DNA of 64,000 nucleotides from Pseudomonas sp. Q11 (lineage in GTDB: Bacteria > Pseudomonadota > Gammaproteobacteria > Pseudomonadales > Pseudomonadaceae). The stretch covers positions 1 through 64,000 of the forward strand of contig NZ_JAKNQY010000001.1 of assembly GCF_024494355.1 (NCBI RefSeq), given 5' to 3'. The position numbers and the translations under genes were made by a program. This document shows, piece after piece, positions 8,576 through 16,937 of the stretch (its first letter is position 1; each line of letters starts with the position of its first letter). The notes beneath the pieces were generated by a model, which was given only the letters and a program-made list of their open reading frames with translations, did no database searches and was not told where the DNA came from.

Positions 8576-10110
8576 TCCTCCCACAACTGCACGGTTTTGA
8601 TCACGTCGCGGCGATTGGCCTTCTTGGCGCCGAACATGTTGGTGTCGGAACTGCCGCTGCAACCGCTGCCGAAACTGAAACCACAGCCGGAGCGTTCGGC
8701 GAACGCATCGCTCATGGCGTCTTCGCGGTGAGCGCTGGGCACGACAAAACGGTCTTCGTAGTTGGCGATGGCCAGGTAGCGGTACATCTCTTCCACCTGG
8801 TTCACGCTCAGGCCGACATCAGCCAGCACTTGCAGGTCCTGCACGCCGTCCACCTGTTCGGAACGCTTGTAGGCACGCATCGCCAGCAGGCGCTTGAGGG
8901 CGCGCTTGACCGGCTTTTCATCGCCGGCGGTGAGCATGTTGGCCAGGTAGCGCAGCGGAATGCGCAGGCTGTCGACGTCCGGGATCACCCCGTTCATGCC
9001 CACGGTGCCGGCCGCCGCAGCGTTCTGGATCGGCGACAGTGGCGGCACGTACCAGACCATTGGCAAGGTGCGGTATTCCGGGTGCAACGGCAACGCGAGT
9101 TTCCAGTCCACGGCCATTTTGTAGACCGGCGAGCGTTGCGCCGAATCGATCACCGACTGCGGCACGCCGTCGGCCAGGGCCTGGCGAATCACCGCCGGGT
9201 CGTTCGGGTCGAGGAAAATCTCCAGTTGTTTCTCATACAGGTCGTGCTCGTTGGCGGTGCTCGCCACTTCACTGATGCGGTCGGCGTCATACAGCAACAC
9301 ACCGAGGTAACGAATCCGGCCTACGCAGGTTTCAGCGCAAACGGTCGGCATCCCGGCTTCGATGCGCGGGTAGCAGAAAATGCATTTCTCCGATTTGCCG
9401 CTCTTCCAGTTGAAGTAGATCTTCTTGTACGGGCAGCCGCTGATGCACATGCGCCAGCCCCGGCACTTCTCCTGGTCGATCAGGACGATGCCATCCTCCT
9501 CGCGCTTGTAGATCGCCCCGCTCGGGCAGGACGCCGCGCACGCCGGGTTCAGGCAGTGCTCGCACAGGCGCGGCAAGTACATCATGAAGGTGTTTTCGTA
9601 TTCGCCGTAGATGTCCGCCTGGATCTGGTCGAAGTTCTTGTCCTTGCGCCGCTTGGCGAACTCGGTGCCGAGGATCTCCTCCCAGTTCGGGCCCCACTCG
9701 ATTTTCTCCATGCGCTTGCCGGACACCAGCGAGCGCGGCCGTGCGGTGGGCTGATGCTCGCCCAAAGGCGCGGTGTGCAGGTGCTGGTAGTCGAAGTCGA
9801 ACGGTTCGTAGTAATCGTCCAGGCTCGGCAGGTCGGGGTTGGCGAAGATGTTCGCCAACACGCGGAACTTGCCGCCGATGCGCGGGTTGATCGAACCGTC
9901 GGCGTTACGGATCCAGCCGCCCTTCCACTTGTCCTGGTTTTCCCACTCCTTGGGGTAGCCGATGCCAGGCTTGGATTCGACGTTGTTGAACCAGGCGTAT
10001 TCCATGCCTTCACGGCTGGTCCAGACGTTCTTGCAGGTAATCGAGCAGGTGTGACAGCCGATGCATTTGTCCAGGTTCAGGACCATGCCGATTTGTGAGC
10101 GAATTTTCAT
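8572..10110 (-). CDS. narH: Respiratory nitrate reductase, iron-sulfur (beta) subunit
   Basis: This 512-residue subunit carries one 3Fe-4S and three 4Fe-4S clusters between NarI and NarG. The cysteine groups are visible in order: C16-x2-C19-x2-C22-x3-C26 (CIGCHTCSITC), CEHCLNPACAASC, CRGWRMCISGC (Trp replaces a Cys, as in the 3Fe-4S site of the family), and CIFCYPRIEAG…CAETC. It faces the cytoplasm with NarG. It begins one base after the narG stop codon region ends and is coupled to narJ. The upstream extension of the open frame is not supported by any homology. Confidence 0.96.
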   Translation of the reverse strand: MKIRSQIGMVLNLDKCIGCHTCSITCKNVWTSREGMEYAWFNNVESKPGIGYPKEWENQDKWKGGWIRNADGSINPRIGGKFRVLANIFANPDLPSLDDYYEPFDFDYQHLHTAPLGEHQPTARPRSLVSGKRMEKIEWGPNWEEILGTEFAKRRKDKNFDQIQADIYGEYENTFMMYLPRLCEHCLNPACAASCPSGAIYKREEDGIVLIDQEKCRGWRMCISGCPYKKIYFNWKSGKSEKCIFCYPRIEAGMPTVCAETCVGRIRYLGVLLYDADRISEVASTANEHDLYEKQLEIFLDPNDPAVIRQALADGVPQSVIDSAQRSPVYKMAVDWKLALPLHPEYRTLPMVWYVPPLSPIQNAAAAGTVGMNGVIPDVDSLRIPLRYLANMLTAGDEKPVKRALKRLLAMRAYKRSEQVDGVQDLQVLADVGLSVNQVEEMYRYLAIANYEDRFVVPSAHREDAMSDAFAERSGCGFSFGSGCSGSSDTNMFGAKKANRRDVIKTVQLWEE

Positions 10111-10111
10111 C

Positions 10112-13100
10112 TCAGTTCTCCTCGATACCGGTGGGCAGTGGACGCGGCAGATCATCGCCACTGGAACCGTCGAGCCAATCGACCTTGGACATCTTGCGCA
10201 CCACGACGAACTCGTCGCGGTTGCAACCGACCGTGCCGTAATAGTTGAAGCCGTAGGCCTGTTGCGCGTAGCCACCGATCATGTGCGTGGGCTTGAGCAC
10301 CACGCGGGTCACCGAGTTGTGGTGGCCACCACGGGTCTTGGTGGTTTCCGAGCCGGGCACGTTCACGATCCGTTCCTGGGCGTGGTACATCATCACCATG
10401 CCTTCCTTGACCCGCTGGCTGACGACCGCGCGGGCGGTCAGCGCACCGTTGACGTTGAAGCATTCAATCCAGTCGTTGTCCTCGATACCGGCGCGCTTGG
10501 CGTCGATTTCCGAGAGCCAGACGATCGGCCCGCCTCGGCTCAAGGTGAGCATCAGCAAGTTGTCGCTGTAGGTGCTGTGGATGCCCCACTTCTGGTGCGG
10601 GGTGATCCAGTTCAGGACGATCTCGGTCTCGCCATTGCTGCGCTTGCCCTTCACGCCTTCGATGGTGCGGGTGTTGACCGGCGGCCGATAACTCATCAGT
10701 TGCTCGCCGAACGCCTGCATCCACGGGTGATCCTGGTAGAACTGCTGGCGGCCGGTGATGGTGCGCCATGGAATCGCTTCGTGAACGTTGGTGTAACCGG
10801 CGTTGTAGCTGACGTGATCGTCTTCCAGGCCAGACCAGGTCGGGCTGGAAATGATCTTGCGCGGCTGTGCCTGGATGTCGCGGAAACGAATGGCCTCGTG
10901 AGCCTTGGACAGCGCCAGATGGCTGTGATCGATGCCGGTGAATTTCGACAGGGCCGCCCAGGCCTTGACGGCCACCTGGCCGTTGGTTTCCGGGGCCAGG
11001 GACAGAATCACTTCGGCCGCGTCAATGGCGCTGTCGATCTTCGGCCGCCCCTGGCTGATACCGGCGTCGACCTCATGGTGATTGAGCTCGCCGAGAAATT
11101 TCACTTCATCGTCGGTGTTCCAGTTGATGCCCTTGCCGCCATTGCCGAGTTTCTCCAGCATCGGGCCCAGGGAGGTGAACTGCTTGTAGATGTTCGGGTA
11201 ATCGCGTTCCACCACGTGCAGGTTCGGTGCGTTTTTGCCCGGTTGCGGCGCCACGCCGGCGCTTTTCCAGTCAGTGCCGCCAAACGGCTGGGCCAGTTCA
11301 CCGACGCTGTCATGCATCAACGGCACGGTGACCAGGTCTTTCTCGACACCCAGGTGGCCGACCGACATGGCGGAGAACGCTTTGGCGATGCCCTTGTAGA
11401 TTTCCCAGTCGGAACGCGATTCCCAGGCTGGATCGATGGCAGCCGACAGTGGGTGGATGAACGGGTGCATGTCCGAGGTGTTCATGTCGTCTTTTTCGTA
11501 CCAGGTCGCGGTCGGCAAGACGATGTCGGAATACACGCAGGTCGAGGACATGCGGAAGTCCAGGGTGGTCACCAGGTCCAGTTTGCCAATGGCACCGTTG
11601 TCGACCCATTCAGCCTCGGTCGGCTTGGATTCGCCACCAAAGCCGACGTCTTCGTTCATCACGCCGTTCTTGGTGCCCAGCAGGTACTTGAGCATGTACT
11701 CGTGGCCTTTGCCCGAGGAGCCCAGCAGGTTGGAGCGCCAGATGAACATGTTGCGCGGGAAGTTTTCCGGGCTGTCAGGTTGTTCGCAGGCAAACCGCAG
11801 ACTGCCGTCCTGCCAGGACTTGACCACGTAGTCTTTCGGGTCCATGCCGGCGGCAGCAGCATCCCGGCAGATGTTCAGCGGGTTGGTGTTGAGTTGTGGC
11901 GCGCTGGGCAACCAGCCGGCGCGTTCGGCGCGGATGTTGTAGTCCAGGGCGTGCTCGGGGAACTGTGATTTGTCCGCCAGGGGCGACAGCACGTCGTGCA
12001 TGCTCATCTTCTCGTGGCGCCATTGCGAGCTGTGGCCGTAGAAGAAGCTGGTGCCGTTCATCTGCCGTGGCGGACGGTTCCAGTCCAGGCCGAAGGCCAG
12101 GGGCAGCCAGCCACATTGCGGACGAAGTTTTTCCTGGCCGACATAGTGGGCCCAACCGCCGCCGGTCTGGCCGACACAACCACACAGCATGAGCATGTTG
12201 ATCAGCCCACGGTAGTTCATGTCCATGTGGTACCAGTGGTTCATCGCCGCGCCGACGATGATCATCGAACGGCCACGGGTCTTGTCGGCGTTGTCGGCGA
12301 ATTCGCGGGCGATCTGGATCGCCTTCTCGCGACTCACACCGGTGATCTGCTCCTGCCAGGCCGGGGTGCCAGGCACCGAGGCGTCGTTGTAGTCCTTGGC
12401 GACGTTAGCGCCGCCCAGGCCACGGTCGATGGCCAGGTTGGCCGCCGACAGGTCAAATACCGTGGCAACCTTCGCCACGCTACCGTCGGCCAGCACCACG
12501 CTGTGTACCGGCACCCGGCGGTACTGCACCGCGTCACCGGCCACGTGCTGGAAGTACTCCTGGGCTTCACCGGCAAAATACGGGAAGGCCACTTCGGCCA
12601 CGTCATCGCCAATCAGGCTGAGTTTGAGGTCGATCTCACGGCCCTCGCCGCCTTCACGGGCAAGAATGTTCCATTTGCCCTCCTCGCCCCAGCGATAGCC
12701 GATGGAACCTTGGGGGGAAACCAGTTCACCGCTGGCATCCAGGGCGATGGTTTTCCACTCAGGGTTATTGTCCTGGCCGAGGTTGTTGGTCAGGTCACTG
12801 GCGCGCAGGAAGCGATCAGGCTGGTAGCCGGCGCCAGGCGCCACGCCGAGCATCGGCTTGAGCATCACCAGTACCGGCAGGTCGGTGTAGCGCTTGGCGT
12901 ACTCGGTGAAGTAAGCGCTGGGCTTGTCCAGGTGAAATTCTTTGAAGATCACATGGTTGAACGCCTGGGCCAGCGCCGCGTCGGTGCCCTGCTTGGGGTT
13001 GAGCCACAGGTCGGTGAGCTTGGCGACTTCCGAATAGTCCGGGGTGATCGCCACGGTCTTGGTGCCCTTGTAGCGCACCTCGGTGAAAAAGTGCGCGTCG

Positions 13101-13885
13101 GGGGTACGGGTCTGCGGGACGTTGGAGCCCCAGGCAATGATGTAGTTGGAGTTGTACCAGTCGGCCGATTCCGGCACGTCGGTCTGCTCGCCCCAGACCA
13201 TCGGCGAGGCTGGCGGCAGGTCGCAGTACCAGTCGTAGAAGCTCAGGCACACGCCACCGATCAGCGACAGGTAACGCGAACCGGCGGCGTAGCTGACCAT
13301 CGACATCGCCGGGATCGGCGAGAAGCCAACCACCCGGTCCGGGCCGTATTGCTTGACGGTGTAGACGTTGGCGGCGGCGATGATCTCGTTGACTTCTTCC
13401 CAGTTGGAACGAATGAAACCGCCCATGCCGCGCTTGCTTTTATAGGAGTCGGCCTTGGCCTTGTCCTCGACGATGCTGGCCCAGGCTTCCACCGGCGCCA
13501 GGGTCAGCCGGGCTTCGCGCCACAGCTTGAGCAATGGCTTGCGGATCTTCGGGTACTTGAGCCGGTTGGCGCTGTAGATGTACCAGCTGTAGCTGGCGCC
13601 ACGAGGGCAGCCACGCGGCTCGTGGTTGGGCAGGTCGTTGCGGGTGCGCGGGTAGTCGGTCTGCTGGGTTTCCCAGGTAATCAGGCCGTTCTTGACGTAG
13701 ATTTTCCACGAGCACGAACCGGTGCAGTTCACCCCGTGGGTGGAGCGCACGATCTTGTCGTACTGCCAGCGGGAACGGTAGACGTTCTCCCAGTCGCGGG
13801 ACTCCTTGCGGGTCTCGCCGTGACCATCGGAAAACTCGCCTTGCTTGCGGTTGAAAAACCGCAGTTGATCCAGTAAATGACTCAC
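10112..13885 (-). CDS. narG: Respiratory nitrate reductase, molybdenum (alpha) subunit
   Basis: This 1257-residue catalytic subunit reduces nitrate to nitrite on the cytoplasmic side of the membrane, using a Mo-bis-MGD cofactor. The FS0 iron-sulfur site H50-x3-C54-x3-C58 (HGVNCTGSC) is clear, and the length equals that of E. coli NarG. The start codon is GTG (13883–13885), giving MSHLLDQLRFF, with GAGAGGA upstream. It is separated from narK2 by 64 bp that includes a small GC hairpin. Large open frames on the opposite strand across this gene are codon-bias shadows. Confidence 0.97.
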   Translation of the reverse strand: MSHLLDQLRFFNRKQGEFSDGHGETRKESRDWENVYRSRWQYDKIVRSTHGVNCTGSCSWKIYVKNGLITWETQQTDYPRTRNDLPNHEPRGCPRGASYSWYIYSANRLKYPKIRKPLLKLWREARLTLAPVEAWASIVEDKAKADSYKSKRGMGGFIRSNWEEVNEIIAAANVYTVKQYGPDRVVGFSPIPAMSMVSYAAGSRYLSLIGGVCLSFYDWYCDLPPASPMVWGEQTDVPESADWYNSNYIIAWGSNVPQTRTPDAHFFTEVRYKGTKTVAITPDYSEVAKLTDLWLNPKQGTDAALAQAFNHVIFKEFHLDKPSAYFTEYAKRYTDLPVLVMLKPMLGVAPGAGYQPDRFLRASDLTNNLGQDNNPEWKTIALDASGELVSPQGSIGYRWGEEGKWNILAREGGEGREIDLKLSLIGDDVAEVAFPYFAGEAQEYFQHVAGDAVQYRRVPVHSVVLADGSVAKVATVFDLSAANLAIDRGLGGANVAKDYNDASVPGTPAWQEQITGVSREKAIQIAREFADNADKTRGRSMIIVGAAMNHWYHMDMNYRGLINMLMLCGCVGQTGGGWAHYVGQEKLRPQCGWLPLAFGLDWNRPPRQMNGTSFFYGHSSQWRHEKMSMHDVLSPLADKSQFPEHALDYNIRAERAGWLPSAPQLNTNPLNICRDAAAAGMDPKDYVVKSWQDGSLRFACEQPDSPENFPRNMFIWRSNLLGSSGKGHEYMLKYLLGTKNGVMNEDVGFGGESKPTEAEWVDNGAIGKLDLVTTLDFRMSSTCVYSDIVLPTATWYEKDDMNTSDMHPFIHPLSAAIDPAWESRSDWEIYKGIAKAFSAMSVGHLGVEKDLVTVPLMHDSVGELAQPFGGTDWKSAGVAPQPGKNAPNLHVVERDYPNIYKQFTSLGPMLEKLGNGGKGINWNTDDEVKFLGELNHHEVDAGISQGRPKIDSAIDAAEVILSLAPETNGQVAVKAWAALSKFTGIDHSHLALSKAHEAIRFRDIQAQPRKIISSPTWSGLEDDHVSYNAGYTNVHEAIPWRTITGRQQFYQDHPWMQAFGEQLMSYRPPVNTRTIEGVKGKRSNGETEIVLNWITPHQKWGIHSTYSDNLLMLTLSRGGPIVWLSEIDAKRAGIEDNDWIECFNVNGALTARAVVSQRVKEGMVMMYHAQERIVNVPGSETTKTRGGHHNSVTRVVLKPTHMIGGYAQQAYGFNYYGTVGCNRDEFVVVRKMSKVDWLDGSSGDDLPRPLPTGIEEN

Positions 13886-13908
13886 AGTGTGTTCCTCTCA
13901 GGCTTGCT

Positions 13909-13926
13909 CCGCGGGGTCTGCGCCCC
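13909..13926 (-). other. GC hairpin between narK2 and narG
   Basis: On the minus strand GCGGGG and CCCCGC flank a six-base loop in the 64-bp narK2–narG gap. There is no T run, so it is unlikely to be a full terminator; it may attenuate or mark an RNA processing site separating transporter and enzyme messages. Confidence 0.4.
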
Positions 13927-13949
13927 GCCCACGCAGGTTTAGATTCGGC

Positions 13950-15347
13950 TTAGCACGGTGTCGCGGCGCCCTTGCGGGCATACCACCACCAGGTCACCAC
14001 GATGCAGCTCAGGTAGAAGCCGACGAACATGTAGAAGGCCATCTCCGGGCCGCCGGTCAGGGCCATCGAAGTGCCGAATGATTTGGGGATGAAGAACGCG
14101 CCGAAGGCGCCCATGGCCGAGCTGAAACCCAGCACCGCGGCCGACTCCTTGCCAGCGTTCTTGAGTGCTTGTTCGCGCAGCTCGGGCTTTTGGCCGCGGC
14201 TGGCTTTCTCATGCAGGGTGCGGAAGATCACCGGGATCATGCGGAAGGTCGAACCGTTGCCCACGCCAGTGGTGACGAACAGCAACATGAACATCCCCAG
14301 GAAGCCGTAGAAACTGCCGCCCTGGCCGCCTTGGGGCAGGAAATGAAGGACCCCGAACACCATCGCGATCATCAGCACGAAGTTCCACAGGGTGACTTTC
14401 GCGCCACCGAGCTTGTCCGCCAGCCAGCCACCCAGTGGCCGCACCAGGGCACCGACCAGCGGGCCGAGAAAAGCGAACTTCAGGGCGATGACGTCCGGGA
14501 ACGAGGTTTTGATCAGCAGCGGAAACGCGGCGGAGAAACCAATGAACGAGCCGAAGGTCGCCAGGTACAACCAGCACATCAGCCAGTTGTGCTTGCGCTT
14601 GAAAATCACCGCCTGCTCACTGAACGAAGCGCGGGCGCTGGACAGGTCGTTCATGCCGAACCAGGCAATCACGGTCACGGCGAGGATGAACGGCACCCAG
14701 ATAAAACCGGCGTTTTGCAGCCACAGCGAGCTGCCGTCAGCCAGTACCTGCGGCTGGCCGCCCATGAAGCCGAACACGCCGAAGGAAATCACCAGCGGCA
14801 CGCTGAACTGCATCACCGACACGCCCAGGTTGCCCAGCCCGGCGTTCAGGCCCAGGGCCGTGCCCTGCTGGGACTTGGGGTAAAAGAAGCTGATGTTGGA
14901 CATGCTCGAGGCGAAGTTACCGCCGCCAAAGCCGCAGAGCAGCGCGATCAGCACGAACACGCTGTAAGGCGTGGCCGGATCCTGCACGGCAAAGCCCATC
15001 CACAGTGCCGGCAACAGCAGCGACGCAGTGCTCAGGGCTGTCCAGCGACGACCGCCGAAGATCGGCACCATGAACGAATAGAAGATGCGCAAGGTCGCGC
15101 CCGACAGGCCCGGCAACGCCGCGAGCCAGAACAACTGATCGGTGCTGAAACTGAAACCGATGGCGTTCAGGCGCACGATCACCGTGCTCCAGACCATCCA
15201 CACCGCGAAGGCCAACAGCAGCGCCGGGATGGAAATCCACAGGTTACGCCGGGCAGTCTGTTTGCCACTCTTGCCCCAGAACGCGGGGTCTTCCGGACGC
15301 CAGTCATGAATGACCGGGCCCTTTTCAGGCGTTTGCAGAACGGACAT
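13950..15347 (-). CDS. narK2: Nitrate/nitrite transporter of the NarK2 type
   Basis: A 465-residue major-facilitator protein with twelve predicted membrane helices. It contains the glycine-rich nitrate signature of the family (GFGGGNFASSMSN near residue 130 and the matching GVGNGSTFRMIPVIF region in the second half). In P. aeruginosa the second transporter of the nar operon exchanges nitrate for nitrite; that role is inferred here from order and similarity. The chosen start has AAGGAG twelve bases upstream. Its first 23 bases overlap the end of narK1. Confidence 0.9.
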   Translation of the reverse strand: MSVLQTPEKGPVIHDWRPEDPAFWGKSGKQTARRNLWISIPALLLAFAVWMVWSTVIVRLNAIGFSFSTDQLFWLAALPGLSGATLRIFYSFMVPIFGGRRWTALSTASLLLPALWMGFAVQDPATPYSVFVLIALLCGFGGGNFASSMSNISFFYPKSQQGTALGLNAGLGNLGVSVMQFSVPLVISFGVFGFMGGQPQVLADGSSLWLQNAGFIWVPFILAVTVIAWFGMNDLSSARASFSEQAVIFKRKHNWLMCWLYLATFGSFIGFSAAFPLLIKTSFPDVIALKFAFLGPLVGALVRPLGGWLADKLGGAKVTLWNFVLMIAMVFGVLHFLPQGGQGGSFYGFLGMFMLLFVTTGVGNGSTFRMIPVIFRTLHEKASRGQKPELREQALKNAGKESAAVLGFSSAMGAFGAFFIPKSFGTSMALTGGPEMAFYMFVGFYLSCIVVTWWWYARKGAATPC

Positions 15348-16626
15348 GTTCTTCTCCTTGGGCAATGCTGGAAAACGGGGATTGGCTGGCCGGCGGCTGT
15401 TTACCCAGCAGCGGGCGCTTGCGAACTTCGCTGAAGTACATCCAGGTCAGGGAGACCCAGACCACGCCGTACATCAACATGAAGCAGGACGAGCGCACGC
15501 CGGTGAGGTCCACCAGGGCGCCGAACATGATCGGCAACACGAACCCGCCCAGGCCGCCGGCCAGGCCGACGATGCCGGACACCGCGCCCATGTTTTTCGG
15601 GTAGTCGTTGGCGATGTACTTGAAGACCGAGGCCTTGCCGAACGCGAAGGCGATGCCCATCACGAACAGCAGCACGGTGAACAGCGTGGCGTTGAGGCCG
15701 ATGTGAAAATCCAAGGTGCCGTTGACGGTCTGCACTTGCAGTTGGGTCTGTGGGTACGAGAGCAGGAACAGGCAGATCCAGCTGACCCACAACACCCACC
15801 AGGTCACGCTCTGGGCGCCCCAGCGGTCGGACATCCAGCCACCGACGGCCCGCAATACGCCACCGGGCAGGGAGAAGCAGGCCGCCAGCAGCGCCGCGCT
15901 TTGCAGGCTGAAGCCGTATTCCTGCACGTAGTACTTGGTCATCCACAGGGCCAGGGCTACATAGCCGCCGAACACGATCGAGTAGTACTGGCAGTAGCGC
16001 CACACCGCTGGTTCTTTCAGGGTTTTCAGTTGCTCGCGCAACGTGGCGCCGCCGGTGCCGCTGTGCTCCTTCTTCTCGGTTGTGAGAAACCAGAACAGCA
16101 GCGCGGTGATGAACAGAATGGCGCTGAACACCTTCGGCACCAGATGCCAGGAACCGAAGGCGATCAAGGCCGGAGCGAGGAATTTGGTCAGCGCGGCGCC
16201 GGCGTTGCCCGCGCCGAACACACCCATGGCGAAGCCTTGATTCTGCTTGTCGAACCACTTGGCCACATAAGCGATGCCCACCGAGAACGATCCACCGGCC
16301 AGCCCGACAAACAGGCCCAGCACCAGGAACTGCCAGAAAGCCGTGGCCAGGGTGATCAGGTACAACGGCAGCACACAGGAGAGCATCAGCAGGAAGAACA
16401 CGATGCGCCCGCCGAAGCGGTCGGTCAGCAGGCCCAGGGGCAAGCGCACCAGGGAACCGGTCAGCACCGGCGTGGCGGCCAGCAGACCGAATTGGGTTTC
16501 GTTGAGCGCCAGCATTTCCTTGATCGGAACACCGAGCACGGCAAACATCATCCAGACCATGAAGCACACGGTGAAGGCCAGGGTACTCATCCCCAGTACC
16601 AACCCTTGTTGCACTTGCGCTCGCAT
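15325..16626 (-). CDS. narK1: Nitrate transporter of the NarK1 type
   Basis: A 433-residue major-facilitator protein, first gene of the nitrate reductase operon. It shows twelve hydrophobic segments and the family nitrate signature (GLAGGSFSVGIAYV near residue 105 and GLAGGLGGFVLP near 380). NarK1-type members import nitrate with protons, which would start respiration before nitrite is available for exchange; this is family knowledge, not seen here. The ATG at 16626 is 60 bp from an FNR-type box and lies opposite narX. Confidence 0.9.
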   Translation of the reverse strand: MRAQVQQGLVLGMSTLAFTVCFMVWMMFAVLGVPIKEMLALNETQFGLLAATPVLTGSLVRLPLGLLTDRFGGRIVFFLLMLSCVLPLYLITLATAFWQFLVLGLFVGLAGGSFSVGIAYVAKWFDKQNQGFAMGVFGAGNAGAALTKFLAPALIAFGSWHLVPKVFSAILFITALLFWFLTTEKKEHSGTGGATLREQLKTLKEPAVWRYCQYYSIVFGGYVALALWMTKYYVQEYGFSLQSAALLAACFSLPGGVLRAVGGWMSDRWGAQSVTWWVLWVSWICLFLLSYPQTQLQVQTVNGTLDFHIGLNATLFTVLLFVMGIAFAFGKASVFKYIANDYPKNMGAVSGIVGLAGGLGGFVLPIMFGALVDLTGVRSSCFMLMYGVVWVSLTWMYFSEVRKRPLLGKQPPASQSPFSSIAQGEEHVRSANA

Positions 16627-16686
16627 CTCGATGCACTCCCCGTCAGTTCGATGAGCGCAGCCTAGTGATGCGTACCCCGTAAAAAC

Positions 16687-16700
16687 TTGACCTGGGTCAA
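16687..16700 (-). promoter_or_regulatory. ANR/DNR box for the narK1 operon
   Basis: TTGACCTGGGTCAA is a symmetric variant (TTGAC-N4-GTCAA) of the FNR-family site. It lies 60 bp before the narK1 start codon. Confidence 0.75.
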
Positions 16701-16738
16701 CGTGCGTCCCGGCGGTACTGGCCTATGCTGGGCCCGTC

Positions 16739-16754
16739 TACCTCTTAGGGGGTA
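16739..16754. promoter_or_regulatory. NarL 7-2-7 binding site
   Basis: TACCTCT-TA-GGGGGTA matches the NarL heptamer consensus TACYYMT in the left half and has one mismatch in the right half. The 7-2-7 inverted spacing is the high-affinity NarL arrangement. It is about 112 bp upstream of narK1, behind the ANR box. Confidence 0.7.
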
Positions 16755-16782
16755 GAGCCTGAAGTTGATAAGAACCTTTATT

Positions 16783-16795
16783 TATCAAGGCTTTG
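16783..16795. promoter_or_regulatory. IHF-type site
   Basis: TATCAAGGCTTTG fits the IHF core WATCAA-N4-TTR exactly. Lying between NarL sites, it could bend DNA to bring NarL to the narK1 promoter. The motif is short, so chance occurrence is possible. Confidence 0.5.
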
Positions 16796-16835
16796 AACAT
16801 TTCGGCCGTGGCTTTTATCGAAACGTAGCGGCCGA

Positions 16836-16851
16836 CAACTCTTTAGAGGTA
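16836..16851. promoter_or_regulatory. Second, weaker NarL-type 7-2-7 site
   Basis: The right half AGAGGTA matches the heptamer AKRRGTA fully; the left half CAACTCT matches five of seven positions. It lies 87 bp before narX and may give feedback on narXL. Confidence 0.4.
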
Positions 16852-16937
16852 GTGCGCCCGGGATCGGCTGCTATACCCCCCCAACGCCAGGGCGTCCCCA
16901 TGTTCGGTTTGCAGAATTTCCTCCAGGGCCAGTCTCG

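Larger units (their letters stand above)
16627..16937. promoter_or_regulatory. Divergent narK1 / narX control region
   Basis: These 311 bp between narK1 and narX contain no gene. They hold an ANR-type box close to narK1, a NarL 7-2-7 site, an IHF-type site and a weaker second NarL-type site, listed separately. The arrangement agrees with what is known for the P. aeruginosa narK1 promoter, which needs ANR, NarL and IHF. Confidence 0.8.

Noticed and set aside
8728..13876. Long open frames on the plus strand across narH and narG (456, 635 and 626 codons)
   Set aside because: They run antisense to narGH, have no recognisable domains and arise from high GC at third codon positions.
16765..16788. 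TTGATAA-N10-TTATCAA inverted repeat as an FNR box
   Set aside because: The half sites are too far apart for FNR-family binding (N4 spacing needed); the right half better fits an IHF site.
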